Positions 8,181 through 17,306 of a stretch of DNA of 64,000 nt are shown piece after piece. Below the pieces are notes generated by a model. It did no database searches. It saw only the letters and a program-made list of their open reading frames with translations, and was not told the origin of the DNA. The stretch's first letter is position 1. Every line of letters starts with the position of its first letter. The translations under genes were made by a program, and so were the position numbers. The DNA lies in the NCBI GenBank assembly GCA_964420925.1, contig CAYQVB010000022.1, forward strand, positions 1 to 64,000, in the 5' to 3' direction. The DNA is from JAJEAD01 sp964420925 (GTDB lineage: Bacteria; Pseudomonadota; Gammaproteobacteria; HK1).

Positions 8181-9029
8181 CTAAACAGCTCCGTCCAGGC
8201 GATAGACCTTCGTCGCCGTACCCCCGAGCAATGCCTTCCGATCGGCGGCCGGCGCCCCTATGGCGTCGAGAATGTCCTGCAAGGCCTCCCACCAACCGCC
8301 GTAGGTGCCCATGATGGTCATGACCGGCCAGTTGCTGCCGAAGATCAGTCGTTCCCCTCCGAACACCTCAAGCAGGAACTCCACCCACGGCCGTACCGAC
8401 TCCGCCGTCCATTCCTGGCTGGCGCGCTCTATCAGGCCCGAGACCTTGACGAAGGCCTTCGTGTCGTCGGCGATGGCCCGCATGTCCGTGGCCCACGGTT
8501 CCAGCTCCCCGGCCATCACCGAGGGCCGCCCGCCGTGGTTGATCACGGCAGTCAGGTCGGGCACCTCGAGCAGGAGTTCACGCGTGTCGGCAAGTTGCCG
8601 GCAGGTCACCATGAGGTCACAGGGCAGGCCTCGCTCCACGAGCTGCGCATAGCCCCGTTTCGCCTTGGGGTCCCGCAACCACGAGCCATCGAATTCCCGC
8701 GGCGGGTGGTTGCGCACGCCCTTGAATTTCGGATGTCGCTGGAAGGCATCCAGACTGGCCCCGAGGCGTTCCACCCCGTCCTCCAAGTTGACCCAACCGA
8801 CGACGCCGAGCGCGATGTCCTCCTTGTCGGCAATCTCAAGGAAATAGCGCGTCTCCGCCTCTTCGGGCGCCGCCTGAACCAGCACCACGCCGTCGACTCC
8901 GGCCGCCCGCATCAACGGTTTCAGGTCTTCCGGCGTGAAACTCCGGCCCAGAGCCGCAATTTTTCTTCGAATCCATACCTTCTCCGGAAACTCGTCATCC
9001 CAGAAGTGAATGTGCGAATCGACGATCAT
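8181..9029 (-). CDS. amidohydrolase-2 family hydrolase (lactonase-like)
   Basis: A TIM-barrel metal-dependent hydrolase of about 282 residues. Translation probably starts at 9029 (MIVDSHIHFWDDEFPEKVW), because the typical D-x-H-x-H strand of the family follows at once; the upstream Met at 9065 would add an atypical tail. The HIH motif, INHGGRPS near 190 and FGSNWPV near 240 are the usual metal/active-site positions. Relatives include L-rhamnono- and L-fucono-lactonases, so hydrolysis of a sugar lactone or similar small ring is possible; the substrate is not determined. It converges with hutC and has no operon partner. Confidence 0.8.
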   Translation of the reverse strand: MIVDSHIHFWDDEFPEKVWIRRKIAALGRSFTPEDLKPLMRAAGVDGVVLVQAAPEEAETRYFLEIADKEDIALGVVGWVNLEDGVERLGASLDAFQRHPKFKGVRNHPPREFDGSWLRDPKAKRGYAQLVERGLPCDLMVTCRQLADTRELLLEVPDLTAVINHGGRPSVMAGELEPWATDMRAIADDTKAFVKVSGLIERASQEWTAESVRPWVEFLLEVFGGERLIFGSNWPVMTIMGTYGGWWEALQDILDAIGAPAADRKALLGGTATKVYRLDGAV

Positions 9030-9107
9030 GGTTGTGGGCCTCGATGTGGGCCGAAGGAAGGGCAACGGCCGTCAAAGGTGGGCGGCATCCGGAAACCTCT
9101 CCTTCTC

Positions 9108-9165
9108 GTCCCGCCCCCGCCGGCCCGGACGCCCTCGGACACGTCGCGATAACCCTCAGGCACCT
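9108..9165. repeat. REP-like intergenic repeat, family 2
   Basis: The segment CGGCCCGGACGCCCTCGG...AACCCTCAGGCACCTGT resembles two other intergenic stretches in this window (18215-18265 and 62826-62880) over about 50 bases. They share a CGGnCnGGAnGCC start and a CCTCAGGC end. In the third copy GCCTGAGG and CCTCAGGC pair perfectly. This is likely a dispersed hairpin repeat. Confidence 0.45.
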
Positions 9166-9233
9166 GTCCGATAAGACTACGGCGGGGACGCAACCTCATA
9201 CAGTCTGGACTGATAGTTTTGGGAATTATACGC

Positions 9234-9660
9234 TCAACTAGCCATCTTCTGAATCGGAAGATGCGGCGGATCAACTGCCCGGAGACGCTTCGCCAGTTTA
9301 TAGAACAGGTCAGGATTCTCTCGCTTGCTCTGCGGATTGGCGTCAACCGTTGAGTGGAAAGCAGCATCGCCTCGAACTGTGATATGAATATGGCCTTGCT
9401 CTTCAAGGGGCAATCGGCATTCTTGAGACATGGCTAGAGACAACTGGCTCCTGCAAGCCGCGTAGCTTGACTAATTTGGGCGGCAGCGCGCCGATCAGCT
9501 CAAGTGCCTTCTGAAAAGTGGAAAGACGCGGCTCCTGCCGCTTCAATGTTCGACGCCGTGCGCCGTAGGACTTCGCCGATTCGGTATCTGTAGAGGCCCT
9601 GCTCCAGGAGTTCCAGAAGTCGGGCGTCCTCTTTCGGCGCCTATCTCATGGCCCGCCTTC
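9234..9660 (-). pseudogene. decayed small genes, possibly a degraded antitoxin
   Basis: The 970 bases between the amidohydrolase and the Rieske gene hold no clear intact gene. On the minus strand there are broken reading frames: ARLLELLEQGLYRYRIGEVL, then in another frame GARRRTLKRQEPRLSTFQKA (about 9490-9640), and a 69-codon frame at 9234-9443 (MSQECRLPLEEQGHIHITVR). The first two look like a helix-turn-helix antitoxin-type protein broken by a frameshift. The assignment is weak and the third piece is not recognised. Confidence 0.25.
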
Positions 9661-9807
9661 CCTTCAGGCAGTCCTTAGTTTACCCAAGTATCCTTTGAAC
9701 CGCCCAATTCCAGTCCTGTCATGGAAGGGATCTGAATGGTCCCGGGTATTGTTCAGCGTTCAATTTTAACCTCCCTCTAAATCAAGTAAAATCAAACGGT
9801 TACATCG

Positions 9808-9838
9808 CTGATCGGCACCCAATCCACACGCCGATCAA
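9808..9838 (-). repeat. 31-base hairpin repeat, family 1
   Basis: Imperfect inverted repeat GATCGGC ... GCCGATC spanning 31 bases. On the minus strand it begins TTGATCGGCG. Copies of the same length occur at 11651-11681 and 28467-28497, with a damaged one at 16859. All lie between genes. Confidence 0.6.
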
Positions 9839-10036
9839 CAGTCACACAACTCCCGAGGCGGCAGTCCGCCCCTCGGGCTCGAATTTTCCTGCCGTGATAG
9901 GTTGTCGCCCCTTGAATGAGGGTACCTGAAGGTCAGATAAGCGTCATAAGCATGTACCCATCGAAATACACGCCGGAGGTAGTGAGCCGGTTTCTCTCGT
10001 CCCAAATGCAAAGTGAACGTTAGGGAGGGCACGATC

Positions 10037-11620
10037 ATGAGCCCGGGTTGGGTCAAGGCTGCCGGCGTCGCGGATCTCCGCCGGAAGGGTCGGATGGTCT
10101 TCCGCCTCGGAGACCGCCAGATCGTTCTTTTCGATACCGCGCACGGCATCTATGCCTGCAACAATCGGTGTCCGCATGAGGGTTATCCGCTGCACGAGGG
10201 CACGCTCGACGAGAACTGCTTGCTCACCTGCAATTGGCACAACTGGAAATTCGATCTGGAAACGGGTGAAAACCAGCGCGACGGTGACAGGCTGCGCATC
10301 TATCCGGTCCAAATCCGAAGCAGCGAGGTCTGGATCGAGATCGTCGATCCGCCTATCGAGGAGAAGCTCGCGAAATCACTCGAGGATTTGAAACAGGGTT
10401 TTGTCGACCACGATTACGAACGGCTGGCACGCGAACTCGCCCGGATCGTGCAGCTCGGCGTCGCCCCTACGCTCGCCGTCAAGGAGGCGATTCGCTGGTC
10501 GCACGACAAACTGGAGTTCGGCTGGACGCATGCTTACGCCGGAACGGCGGACTGGCTTGCACACTATGACGAACGCGCCGGCGGACTCGAAGACCGGCTC
10601 ATCTGTCTCCTGGAGTCCATCGGTCACATGGCCGAGGACACCTTGCGCGAGCGGCGCTATCCCTATGCGGAAGGCGTCGAGGACTGGGATGAGGCAGCCT
10701 TTTGCCGGGCCGTCGAGGAGGAGGATGAGGCCCGCGTCATTCGCTTGACACGCGGTGCGGTAGCTACGGGCGATGCCTACGGCGCCATGGAGCGCGGTTT
10801 AGCGCGCGCCGCACTCGCCCACTATGCAGATTTCGGCCACTCGGCGATCTATGTGCTCAAGGCGGGTGCTCTGATCCGCCGACTGGGCGAGGATATTGCC
10901 GAACCGGTCCTGGTTTCGCTGGTGCGCGGGCTGACGTCGGCTTTCCGCGAGGACCTACTTCCCAAGTTCCGCGGCTATAATGCGGCTCTGGAAAGGTTCG
11001 GGACGCAGGCCAATGGACGGGTGCCCACGGCGGTAGATTACGGCGGCCTGAATGCCGACAAGGCGCTCGCTTTCACCGCCGAGCACGGTGCTGCGCCTGC
11101 GCTTGACCTCTACCGTTGCCTGCTTGGAGCCAACGCGCTCAACATGGTGCGTTTCGACCTCAGGCATCTGGACGATCTTGACCGGCCTTACGGGGGCGAT
11201 TTCGGCTGGCTCGACCTGACCCATGGCCTTACCTTCGCCGAAGCAGTGCTCGGCCTTTGCTCGAAGTATCCGGACCTTTGGCCGGCGGGACTGTTGCAGA
11301 TGGCTTGCTTCTCCGGCCGCAACATCGGACATCAGGACGAGGCGGTGGACCCCGAGGACTGGATGGTAGCCGACCCAGAAGCGTTCTTCGCTGAGGCCGA
11401 CCGCACGCTGTTGGATCATGGTTGCGACCGATACATCGTCTCCGTTCATCTGCTGAAGACGGTATCAGCGGTGCGCCGTCTCCTGGCATCACCGGAGACC
11501 GGCCGGTCCGGCGAGTTGGCGCTGGCTGCGCTCAACCGCCTGCTGCACTCGCCGTTGCGCCGCAAGATGGCCCGCCGCACGGCCCGCCAGGCCATGCGTT
11601 TCATCGAGATCGACATCTAA
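10037..11620 (+). CDS. Rieske [2Fe-2S] domain fused to a long helical domain
   Basis: A 527-residue protein, started at the ATG after GGGAGGGCACGATC. Residues 1-105 form a Rieske ferredoxin-type domain: C45-P-H47 in CNNRCPHEGYPLHEG and C65-N-W-H68 bind the 2Fe-2S cluster. The remaining 420 residues are helical and rich in conserved-looking His (HYADFGHSAIYV near 276, LTHGLTFAEAVLGL near 390, SVHLLKTVSAVRRLL near 475). They resemble the questin-oxidase-like fold rather than a ring-hydroxylating oxygenase alpha subunit: no mononuclear iron 2-His-1-carboxylate motif of that family is visible. A single-chain oxidoreductase is plausible. There are no operon partners; hairpin repeats flank it on both sides. 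Confidence 0.8.
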   Translation: MSPGWVKAAGVADLRRKGRMVFRLGDRQIVLFDTAHGIYACNNRCPHEGYPLHEGTLDENCLLTCNWHNWKFDLETGENQRDGDRLRIYPVQIRSSEVWIEIVDPPIEEKLAKSLEDLKQGFVDHDYERLARELARIVQLGVAPTLAVKEAIRWSHDKLEFGWTHAYAGTADWLAHYDERAGGLEDRLICLLESIGHMAEDTLRERRYPYAEGVEDWDEAAFCRAVEEEDEARVIRLTRGAVATGDAYGAMERGLARAALAHYADFGHSAIYVLKAGALIRRLGEDIAEPVLVSLVRGLTSAFREDLLPKFRGYNAALERFGTQANGRVPTAVDYGGLNADKALAFTAEHGAAPALDLYRCLLGANALNMVRFDLRHLDDLDRPYGGDFGWLDLTHGLTFAEAVLGLCSKYPDLWPAGLLQMACFSGRNIGHQDEAVDPEDWMVADPEAFFAEADRTLLDHGCDRYIVSVHLLKTVSAVRRLLASPETGRSGELALAALNRLLHSPLRRKMARRTARQAMRFIEIDI

Positions 11621-11650
11621 CAGGCTGCTGAAAAAGCCCGCCAATTGCTG

Positions 11651-11681
11651 TTGATCGGCGCGTAGGTTGGACGCCGAACAA
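11651..11681 (+). repeat. 31-base hairpin repeat, family 1
   Basis: TTGATCGGCG at 11651-11660 and CGCCGAACAA at 11672-11681 form a hairpin with an 11-base loop, 30 bases after the Rieske gene. The preceding CAGGCTGCTGAAAAAGCC resembles sequence often found at insertion-sequence ends, so this may be a remnant of one. Confidence 0.6.
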
Positions 11682-11886
11682 CAGTCAACCGTGCGGGTAC
11701 CTAACTGGAGGACTTGTGTTGACGGTCTTGAATGACCGTTTGGGTCGTTGTTGGGGCCGCCCTTCGGTCTGCAGGCGCAACACTCCGATCCGTCTCGTCT
11801 GACGTTCCCCTACACCGTCGAGACGACCCAAGCAACCGTTGACAGACTAGAGGCCCGAAATTGCAACCCTCGGACGATCGCTTTAC

Positions 11887-12948
11887 TCAACTTCCCGGCA
11901 GGTGATGCAATGTCGGAGAGAACATATCCTTCCACGAATCGGCCTTGCGCTTCACCATTCCGATGTGACGCATGAACGTGTGGTACTTCATTATGTTCTC
12001 GGGTGTCATCGTGAAGACGTTCTTGGGATCTCGCAGGATCGCTTCGACGAAGTCGAGCTTCAGCTTCGAGTTCGCTGAATCGATATAGGCCTGAGCCGCG
12101 CCCTGCGGGTCCTTGTTGATGTATTCCGTAGCCTCCGCAATTGCACCGAGGAGCACTTGGGCGACCTTTGGGTTGTCGTCCACAAATTTTTGGGCCACCC
12201 AGATCATCCCGTAAGTGTGTGAACCTCCGAATACTTCGTAGGAGTCGAGAGCCCGATGCATGCCGGCAGCGGTTTCGTGCTGATAGAATGGTGCAGCCGT
12301 GAAATGCCCTGTGACTTCCCCCTTGCCAGACAACAGGGACGACATCGCCTCGTTGTGTGGCACGATCACCGTGAAGTGGTCGAGCTTTTGGTAGTTGTCA
12401 TCTCCGTACTCTTTAGCCGCGAACATTCTCAAGACGACGGATTGCAATGCGGATCGCCCTACTACTGCAATGCGATCTGAGTCGTTGAGGTCCCGCACCG
12501 AGTTGATGTCCTTGCGGCGTGTCATCAACACTGCCGGCATGGATGTCATGGCAGACAAGCCAACATAGCGCCCGCCTGTCTTATCCCAAATGACACTGAA
12601 CGCTGTCGGTGAACCGCTTGCCACGTCGAGATTGCCGGATATCAGGGCTTCGTTCATCGCTGTGCCACTGCTGAACCGGCGCCATTCCACTTCGAGTTCG
12701 ATTCCTGCTTTCTCGGCGTGCTTCTGTATGAGTTGGAGATGGTCCATCAGGCCCATTTGCAGAAAGGCGATGCCAAACGGCCGAGCCAGCCTGATTTCAT
12801 CGACCTCAGCCCGGGCATCCTGCAAGGGCGACAAAACAATCGTCAAGATTACCGCCGCAGCGAGTACGGTGGTACGAAACCAAATCGCCGCCAAGCTATT
12901 TCCACAAGGTTCGGGAATTCTGAATGAAAGTCGGTCCGCATGCATCAT
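11887..12948 (-). CDS. ABC transporter substrate-binding protein (SsuA/NMT1 type)
   Basis: Periplasmic binding protein of the sulfonate/nitrate/taurine class. Translation from the tandem ATGs at 12948/12945 follows AAGGAG by 7 bases and yields a signal peptide (hydrophobic AAIWFRTTVLAAAVILTIVL, then DARA before EVDEIRLARP). The mature part has GIAFLQMGLMDHL, an NLDVASGSPTAF ligand-pocket region near 105 and a C-terminal KRKADSWKDMF tail typical of SsuA-like proteins. It is transcribed away from the ATPase and permease genes at 15.1-16.8 kb, with transposase remnants in between. It is the probable partner of that system; the ligand is unknown. Confidence 0.88.
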   Translation of the reverse strand: MMHADRLSFRIPEPCGNSLAAIWFRTTVLAAAVILTIVLSPLQDARAEVDEIRLARPFGIAFLQMGLMDHLQLIQKHAEKAGIELEVEWRRFSSGTAMNEALISGNLDVASGSPTAFSVIWDKTGGRYVGLSAMTSMPAVLMTRRKDINSVRDLNDSDRIAVVGRSALQSVVLRMFAAKEYGDDNYQKLDHFTVIVPHNEAMSSLLSGKGEVTGHFTAAPFYQHETAAGMHRALDSYEVFGGSHTYGMIWVAQKFVDDNPKVAQVLLGAIAEATEYINKDPQGAAQAYIDSANSKLKLDFVEAILRDPKNVFTMTPENIMKYHTFMRHIGMVKRKADSWKDMFSPTLHHLPGS

Positions 12949-13132
12949 CGCGTCTCTCCTTGTCAAATCGTCCACTGGACGAAGCACAGTTGAGGGTCTC
13001 ACGCTGGCACACTACCAATCCGACGGAAGCTCCTTTGATTATGATGTCTTGCAAGCTGCGCGGCAAATTTCCCTTCATACGGGGCCGGGCTAATCCCACT
13101 ATGTCGATGCCCGGCACCAGGGGACCTCGGCA

Positions 13133-13690
13133 GTGCCGACCCCAGACAGCAGCTTCGAAAAGTGGAGAGGTGCGCTCGGCGACGAGATGATGGTGGTTGC
13201 CTTCATCGACCGCCCACTCCAGTACTGTCATATCGTGAACATCGGCGGAGTGGCCAAGGTGCCGGACGATCTGTGGCCCGAATTCAAGGCCCATGTCATT
13301 GCTGACTACAAGACTCCCTCGCGGACCATCGCCCACGATCCCGCCGCAGGTGTGGTTTCCGACAATGAGGCCGAGCTACCGAGCGCAATCACCAAATTCA
13401 CGGGTGACTTCGGGGATTGTACCGCACACCTGGGCATGCCGATCACCCATCGCCGTACGATCAAGAACACGAACTTCCTTGAGCATCTGCTCGTCGATGA
13501 GTGTGACGGCTCGGACTATCCCCAACGTCTTCGACGAGAAGACTTTGCTCAAACTCTTGTTCGGTACCATGATCCGCACCACCGAGTACTGGCTGGCCAT
13601 CAGGGTGAGGGAGCTGGAGCGTTGTCAACTACGCGCCGTCAGAGAGGGCTTGACCACGAATACGAGACCCGGGACGGCCTCGTTGTGACC
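13133..13690 (+). pseudogene. fused remnants of IstB (IS21) and an IS256-family transposase
   Basis: From 13140 the plus strand reads SSFEKWRGALGDEMMVVAFI and DRPLQYCHIVNIGG, the C-terminal part of an IstB helper ATPase. It then runs straight into KVPDDLWPEFKAHVIADYKT, PSAITKFTGDFGDCTAHLGM and PITHRRTIKNTNFLEHLLV, the C-terminal half of an IS256 (mutator) transposase. Near 13500 the IS256 reading moves to another frame and continues as IPNVFDEKTLLKLLFGTMIR and LAIRVRELERCQLRAVRE. Both genes are truncated and non-functional. The junction near 13250 indicates one element landing in or next to the other, followed by decay. Confidence 0.8.
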
Positions 13691-13988
13691 ACCTCAGCGC
13701 CTACACACCAAGCTAATTTCCAGTACGTCCCGGACTTGACCGGCTGCCCGCGGTTTCACCGGGTTTGACAATCCCTACTCCTCGCTTTGAAGAGATACGA
13801 AGCCACATCTGAAGTATCCAATTTTCGATTGCCATGACAGCGCTTCGCATGATCTGCTCCAACTGGAGAAAGCGAGGAGACTGCCTCCCATCGCTCAATC
13901 AAAACTCAATTTGTGCTAGGAGGCACAACGACCAACACTGGCTTGGACCTACCTAGCCGTTTTTTTGGAGTCTCGAGGGGCCATCATC

Positions 13989-14957
13989 ATGAACGCCGGA
14001 AGCCCGACAAATCGACTAGGCTCTCACGTTGCCGAGAAGATTCCTGCTGACGCAAAGATCATCGACGCACACACCCATCCGTTTGGCAAACGTGGGCTCG
14101 ACCTCAGCAACGACATAAAGGAATTTCGTGACCCGATACTCCTACGCTGGAAGAATCCCGCACTTTGGCGGGAGATGTTCGAGTCGACGGACGATCTCAC
14201 CGATGAACTGATCCGCGATATGGACGATCACGGGATAGACAAAGCAGTGATCCAATCCCGCGGGGTCGGGGGAGTCAATGAGGATGTTGCTCGTGCGGTT
14301 GAGCGGTATCCAGACCGACTCGTCGGCCTGTTTCGTCCTGTCTACAAGGTGAAGGATAGTGGACCACAATCGACAATTGACTACGGGGAATTGAGTGCTC
14401 AAGTAGACATCTGGGTTTCGGAATTAGGCCTCAAAGGTATGGGCGAAATCCGGTTGAGTCGTTTTACGTCAGAGGCCGCGCCGGAACGGATTTCGCAAGA
14501 TCTGATCCCCCTCATGGAAATAATGGCGTGTCATAAAGTGCCCGTCATGTTCCTGACGGCTTGGACTCAGTTCGGGACCGCGCTGTACCACGGAATGCCT
14601 TTGTTTGTAGATGATCTCGCTGAACGTTTTCCCGAAGTACCAATCATCATCACAAAAATGGGGCGTGGATACGATATCCTTTTCGAAATGTGTCTTCTGA
14701 TAGCCTACAAACACCCGAATGTTTATCTCGATACGGTACAGAGCAGACCTGAGCACGTGGCACGGGCGGTGTCCGAAATTGGTTCGAACAGAGTCATGTT
14801 TGGGACAGATTGGGAACAATCGTGGCGGGCTGTTCCAACGGAAGACGACTTCTACACACGGTCACTAGCTGTCGTCGCGGACTCGGGCATATCGCATGCA
14901 GATATGAAGGCTGTGCTTGGAGGAACGGCGGAGGAGCTTTTTGGATTCATACAATGA
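13989..14957 (+). CDS. amidohydrolase-2 family hydrolase with HxH metal motif
   Basis: A TIM-barrel hydrolase/decarboxylase-type enzyme of 322 residues; the start at 13989 follows GAGGGG by 8 bases. D-A-H-T-H-P near 26 supplies the first metal ligands. IDKAVIQSRGVGGVNEDVAR and FGTDWEQSWRAV (about 280) are family landmarks, and the fold ends with VLGGTAEELFGF. It lies just upstream of an ABC ATPase and permease of the SsuBC type and may process what they import. The DNA here is AT-richer than the hut region, suggesting a different origin. The substrate is not identifiable. Confidence 0.8.
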   Translation: MNAGSPTNRLGSHVAEKIPADAKIIDAHTHPFGKRGLDLSNDIKEFRDPILLRWKNPALWREMFESTDDLTDELIRDMDDHGIDKAVIQSRGVGGVNEDVARAVERYPDRLVGLFRPVYKVKDSGPQSTIDYGELSAQVDIWVSELGLKGMGEIRLSRFTSEAAPERISQDLIPLMEIMACHKVPVMFLTAWTQFGTALYHGMPLFVDDLAERFPEVPIIITKMGRGYDILFEMCLLIAYKHPNVYLDTVQSRPEHVARAVSEIGSNRVMFGTDWEQSWRAVPTEDDFYTRSLAVVADSGISHADMKAVLGGTAEELFGFIQ

Positions 14958-15116
14958 CGAATATGGCGGAAGGCGTTTTGTGAGATAGATATCTCTATTC
15001 TTATATGTGTGTTTGGGGATAATCGAAACATATCTTGGATGTAAATGGATCTCTTATTGTCATCGATGAAATGAAATCTTAAATCTTCTACGTAAGATGT
15101 GAGCGAGCCGCAAGGT

Positions 15117-15914
15117 ATGACGGAAATATTGCTCAACGTTGACGGGGTCACACTGCAGTACAATACAGCCCGCGATCTTGTCACTGCTACATACAAAGTT
15201 GATTTTGCAGTCCACAAAGCCGATAGGTTCGTAATTCTCGGACCCTCGGGATGCGGCAAGTCGACCCTTCTAAAGGCGGTTGGCGGATTCATGGAACCGG
15301 TGGAAGGCCGCATGACCATCGCTGGGCGGCGCATTGAAGGACCGGGTCCGGATCGGATGATGGTATTCCAGGAATTCGAGCAGCTCATGCCTTGGAAGAC
15401 TGTAAGGCAGAACGTACTTTTTCCTATGCGCGTCACGCGCAAGTTTTCTCATAAGGAGACACAGGAACGGGCAACTGCCGTGATCGATACCGTCAAACTC
15501 GGCGCGTTCGCGGATGCCTACCCACACATGTTGTCCGGCGGCATGAAGATGCGAGTGGCTATCGCACGAGCCTTGGCGTTGGAACCGGACATCCTCCTGA
15601 TGGACGAGCCCTTCGCGGCTCTTGATGCCCTTAGCCGCCGCAACATGCAGCAGGAACTATTGGAACTATGGGACCAGGTCCGTTTCACGGTCCTGTTTGT
15701 GACCCACTCGATTGAGGAAGCGTTGCTCATCGGGTCCCGAATCCTGGTCTTGTCGCCACACCCCGGGCGGGTGCGGGCGGAATTCAACGCAGATCAATTC
15801 AGTTTCGACAACATCGACCAGACTAATTTCGGTGTAATGGCGAAAAGAATTCATGGTCTGTTGGTCGATTCGGAATACGTTCCCACAACTACCCCCGAGC
15901 CAGAGACGACATGA
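15117..15914 (+). CDS. ABC transporter ATP-binding protein (SsuB/TauB type)
   Basis: Cytoplasmic ATPase of a nitrate/sulfonate/taurine-type importer, about 265 residues. Walker A is GPSGCGKST, the signature is LSGGMKMRVAIARAL, Walker B is ILLMDEPFAALD, and the H-loop is FVTHSIEEAL. The Q-loop FQEFEQLMPWKT is typical of this subfamily. A GTG at 15099 is an alternative start six codons upstream; ATG 15117 is kept because the domain begins soon after it. Its stop overlaps the permease start by 4 bases. Together with the permease and the divergent binding protein it makes a complete importer. Confidence 0.9.
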   Translation: MTEILLNVDGVTLQYNTARDLVTATYKVDFAVHKADRFVILGPSGCGKSTLLKAVGGFMEPVEGRMTIAGRRIEGPGPDRMMVFQEFEQLMPWKTVRQNVLFPMRVTRKFSHKETQERATAVIDTVKLGAFADAYPHMLSGGMKMRVAIARALALEPDILLMDEPFAALDALSRRNMQQELLELWDQVRFTVLFVTHSIEEALLIGSRILVLSPHPGRVRAEFNADQFSFDNIDQTNFGVMAKRIHGLLVDSEYVPTTTPEPETT

Positions 15915-16801
15915 GCGACCACTCTGTCAGTAAGGCCTCGAAACATGCCGAAAGACCTGATTTCGAGTGCCAACCTATCGAAGTCGACAGCAACACGGCA
16001 TACGAACGCCCCTTGTCTCTGGTGAGTCGCGTTTTGCGCAGCGATTTCGCCCAACGTGTGGCGATTCTTCTGGGGTTGATCACGACATGGCAGATCTATG
16101 CAATTTTTCTTGATAATCCGCTCTTGTTCCCGACTTTCACGGAGACGTTGCGTGTATTCTATGAGGACGTAGCCAGTGGATTTCTGCCAGACCGTATCCA
16201 AACATCCCTGAGCACCTTGGCAATGGGGTATGTGCTCGGGCTCGCCTGCGCCGGGTTGTTCACAGCGCTCGCGGTGGCGACTGAAGTAGGCGCACGGCTC
16301 TTGTCGACACTCACCGCCATGTTCAACCCTCTCCCAGCAATCGCATTGCTACCCTTGGCCTTGATCTGGTTTGGTTTGGGTCCAGCTTCTCTCGTGTTCA
16401 TTCTGATACATTCGGTCCTGTGGGCTGTTGCCCTGAACACGTTGACAGGGTTCCGTGCTGTTCCGGAAACATTGCGGATGAGTGGACGTAATTTCGGTCT
16501 GAGTGGTCCACTTTATATCGCTCTTATTCTCATACCCGCGGCGTTTCCCTCAATCCTGGCAGGAATGAAAATTGGGTGGGCATTTGCGTGGCGCACTTTG
16601 GTTGCTGCCGAATTGATATTTGGTGTCTCGTCACGATCTGGCGGGATAGGATGGTATATTTTTGAAGCTCGTGCCCATCTCGAAACTTCGCGTGTTTTCG
16701 CTGGATTGTTCGTTGTGATAATCATTGGACTGCTAGTAGAGACTGTAATTTTCCGAGGTATCGAGAAGCGCACCGTCGATTTGTGGGGAATGCAGAGGTG
16801 A
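15911..16801 (+). CDS. ABC transporter permease (SsuC/TauC type)
   Basis: Inner-membrane subunit of 296 residues with about six helices, starting after a 55-residue cytoplasmic N-terminus (AQRVAILLGLITTWQIYAIF onward). The EAA-type loop that contacts the ATPase is present around FRAVPETLRMSGRNFGLSGP, and the C-terminal half carries GMKIGWAFAWRTLVAAELIF, a hallmark of taurine/nitrate permeases. ATGA coupling to the upstream ATPase gene shows co-expression. The imported ligand is not determined; aromatic or sulfonate compounds are typical for the class. Confidence 0.9.
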   Translation: MSDHSVSKASKHAERPDFECQPIEVDSNTAYERPLSLVSRVLRSDFAQRVAILLGLITTWQIYAIFLDNPLLFPTFTETLRVFYEDVASGFLPDRIQTSLSTLAMGYVLGLACAGLFTALAVATEVGARLLSTLTAMFNPLPAIALLPLALIWFGLGPASLVFILIHSVLWAVALNTLTGFRAVPETLRMSGRNFGLSGPLYIALILIPAAFPSILAGMKIGWAFAWRTLVAAELIFGVSSRSGGIGWYIFEARAHLETSRVFAGLFVVIIIGLLVETVIFRGIEKRTVDLWGMQR

Positions 16802-16858
16802 TTGTTCTCCTGCATTGACTATTGCGAGTAGTTGCCGCTACTGCCATTGCTTGTTTGT

Positions 16859-16880
16859 TGATCGGCGCGTGGGTTAGGTT
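16859..16880 (+). repeat. damaged copy of hairpin repeat family 1
   Basis: TTGATCGGCGCGTGGGTTAGG matches the left arm and loop of the copy at 11651 (TTGATCGGCGCGTAGGTTGG), but the complementary right arm is missing. Confidence 0.4.
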
Positions 16881-16911
16881 TTCCGGGTTGGCGCGGCCCT
16901 CCTGATCGATT

Positions 16912-17190
16912 CTAGTTGACGTTCTCGCTCAGCAGCAGGCGACGATTGCTGGGCGGCACATGGACCAGATGATAGGAAATCGGCTCGCCGCGAAACCCGT
17001 GGCTCATGATGTGGAAGGCCATGCCGACGGAACCAGGGAGCAACCCAAGGGAGCGGCAGGCATCGTCCGGCAATGTATCGCAGGAGACCTCCTCCACCAG
17101 ACGCAGCGTCGGTGTGCCGAATCGTGAGCGAAGGGTCTCTATCTGGAAGTTGGCAGGTCCGTTCGGTGCCCGGAGCGCGGACAGGCGCGG
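16912..17190 (-). pseudogene. C-terminal fragment of a GntR/UTRA regulator
   Basis: The minus strand reads FQIETLRSRFGTPTLRLVEE, then CRSLGLLPGSVGMAFHIMSH, then RGEPISYHLVHVPPSNRRLL and a TAG stop. This fits the end of a UTRA ligand-binding domain of a GntR-family repressor. No helix-turn-helix part or start codon is found upstream, so only the 3' third remains. It may once have regulated the neighbouring ABC importer. Confidence 0.5.
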
Positions 17191-17306
17191 TGCGCGGCCG
17201 TGACCCTGAGGAAGAGGCTTACATGGAGGGTTTAGGGGTTGTGGTCATTGGACGTCCTCATTTACCCCGAGTTTCTCCATCACACCCCAGCTGCTTGGCT
17301 CGACGG

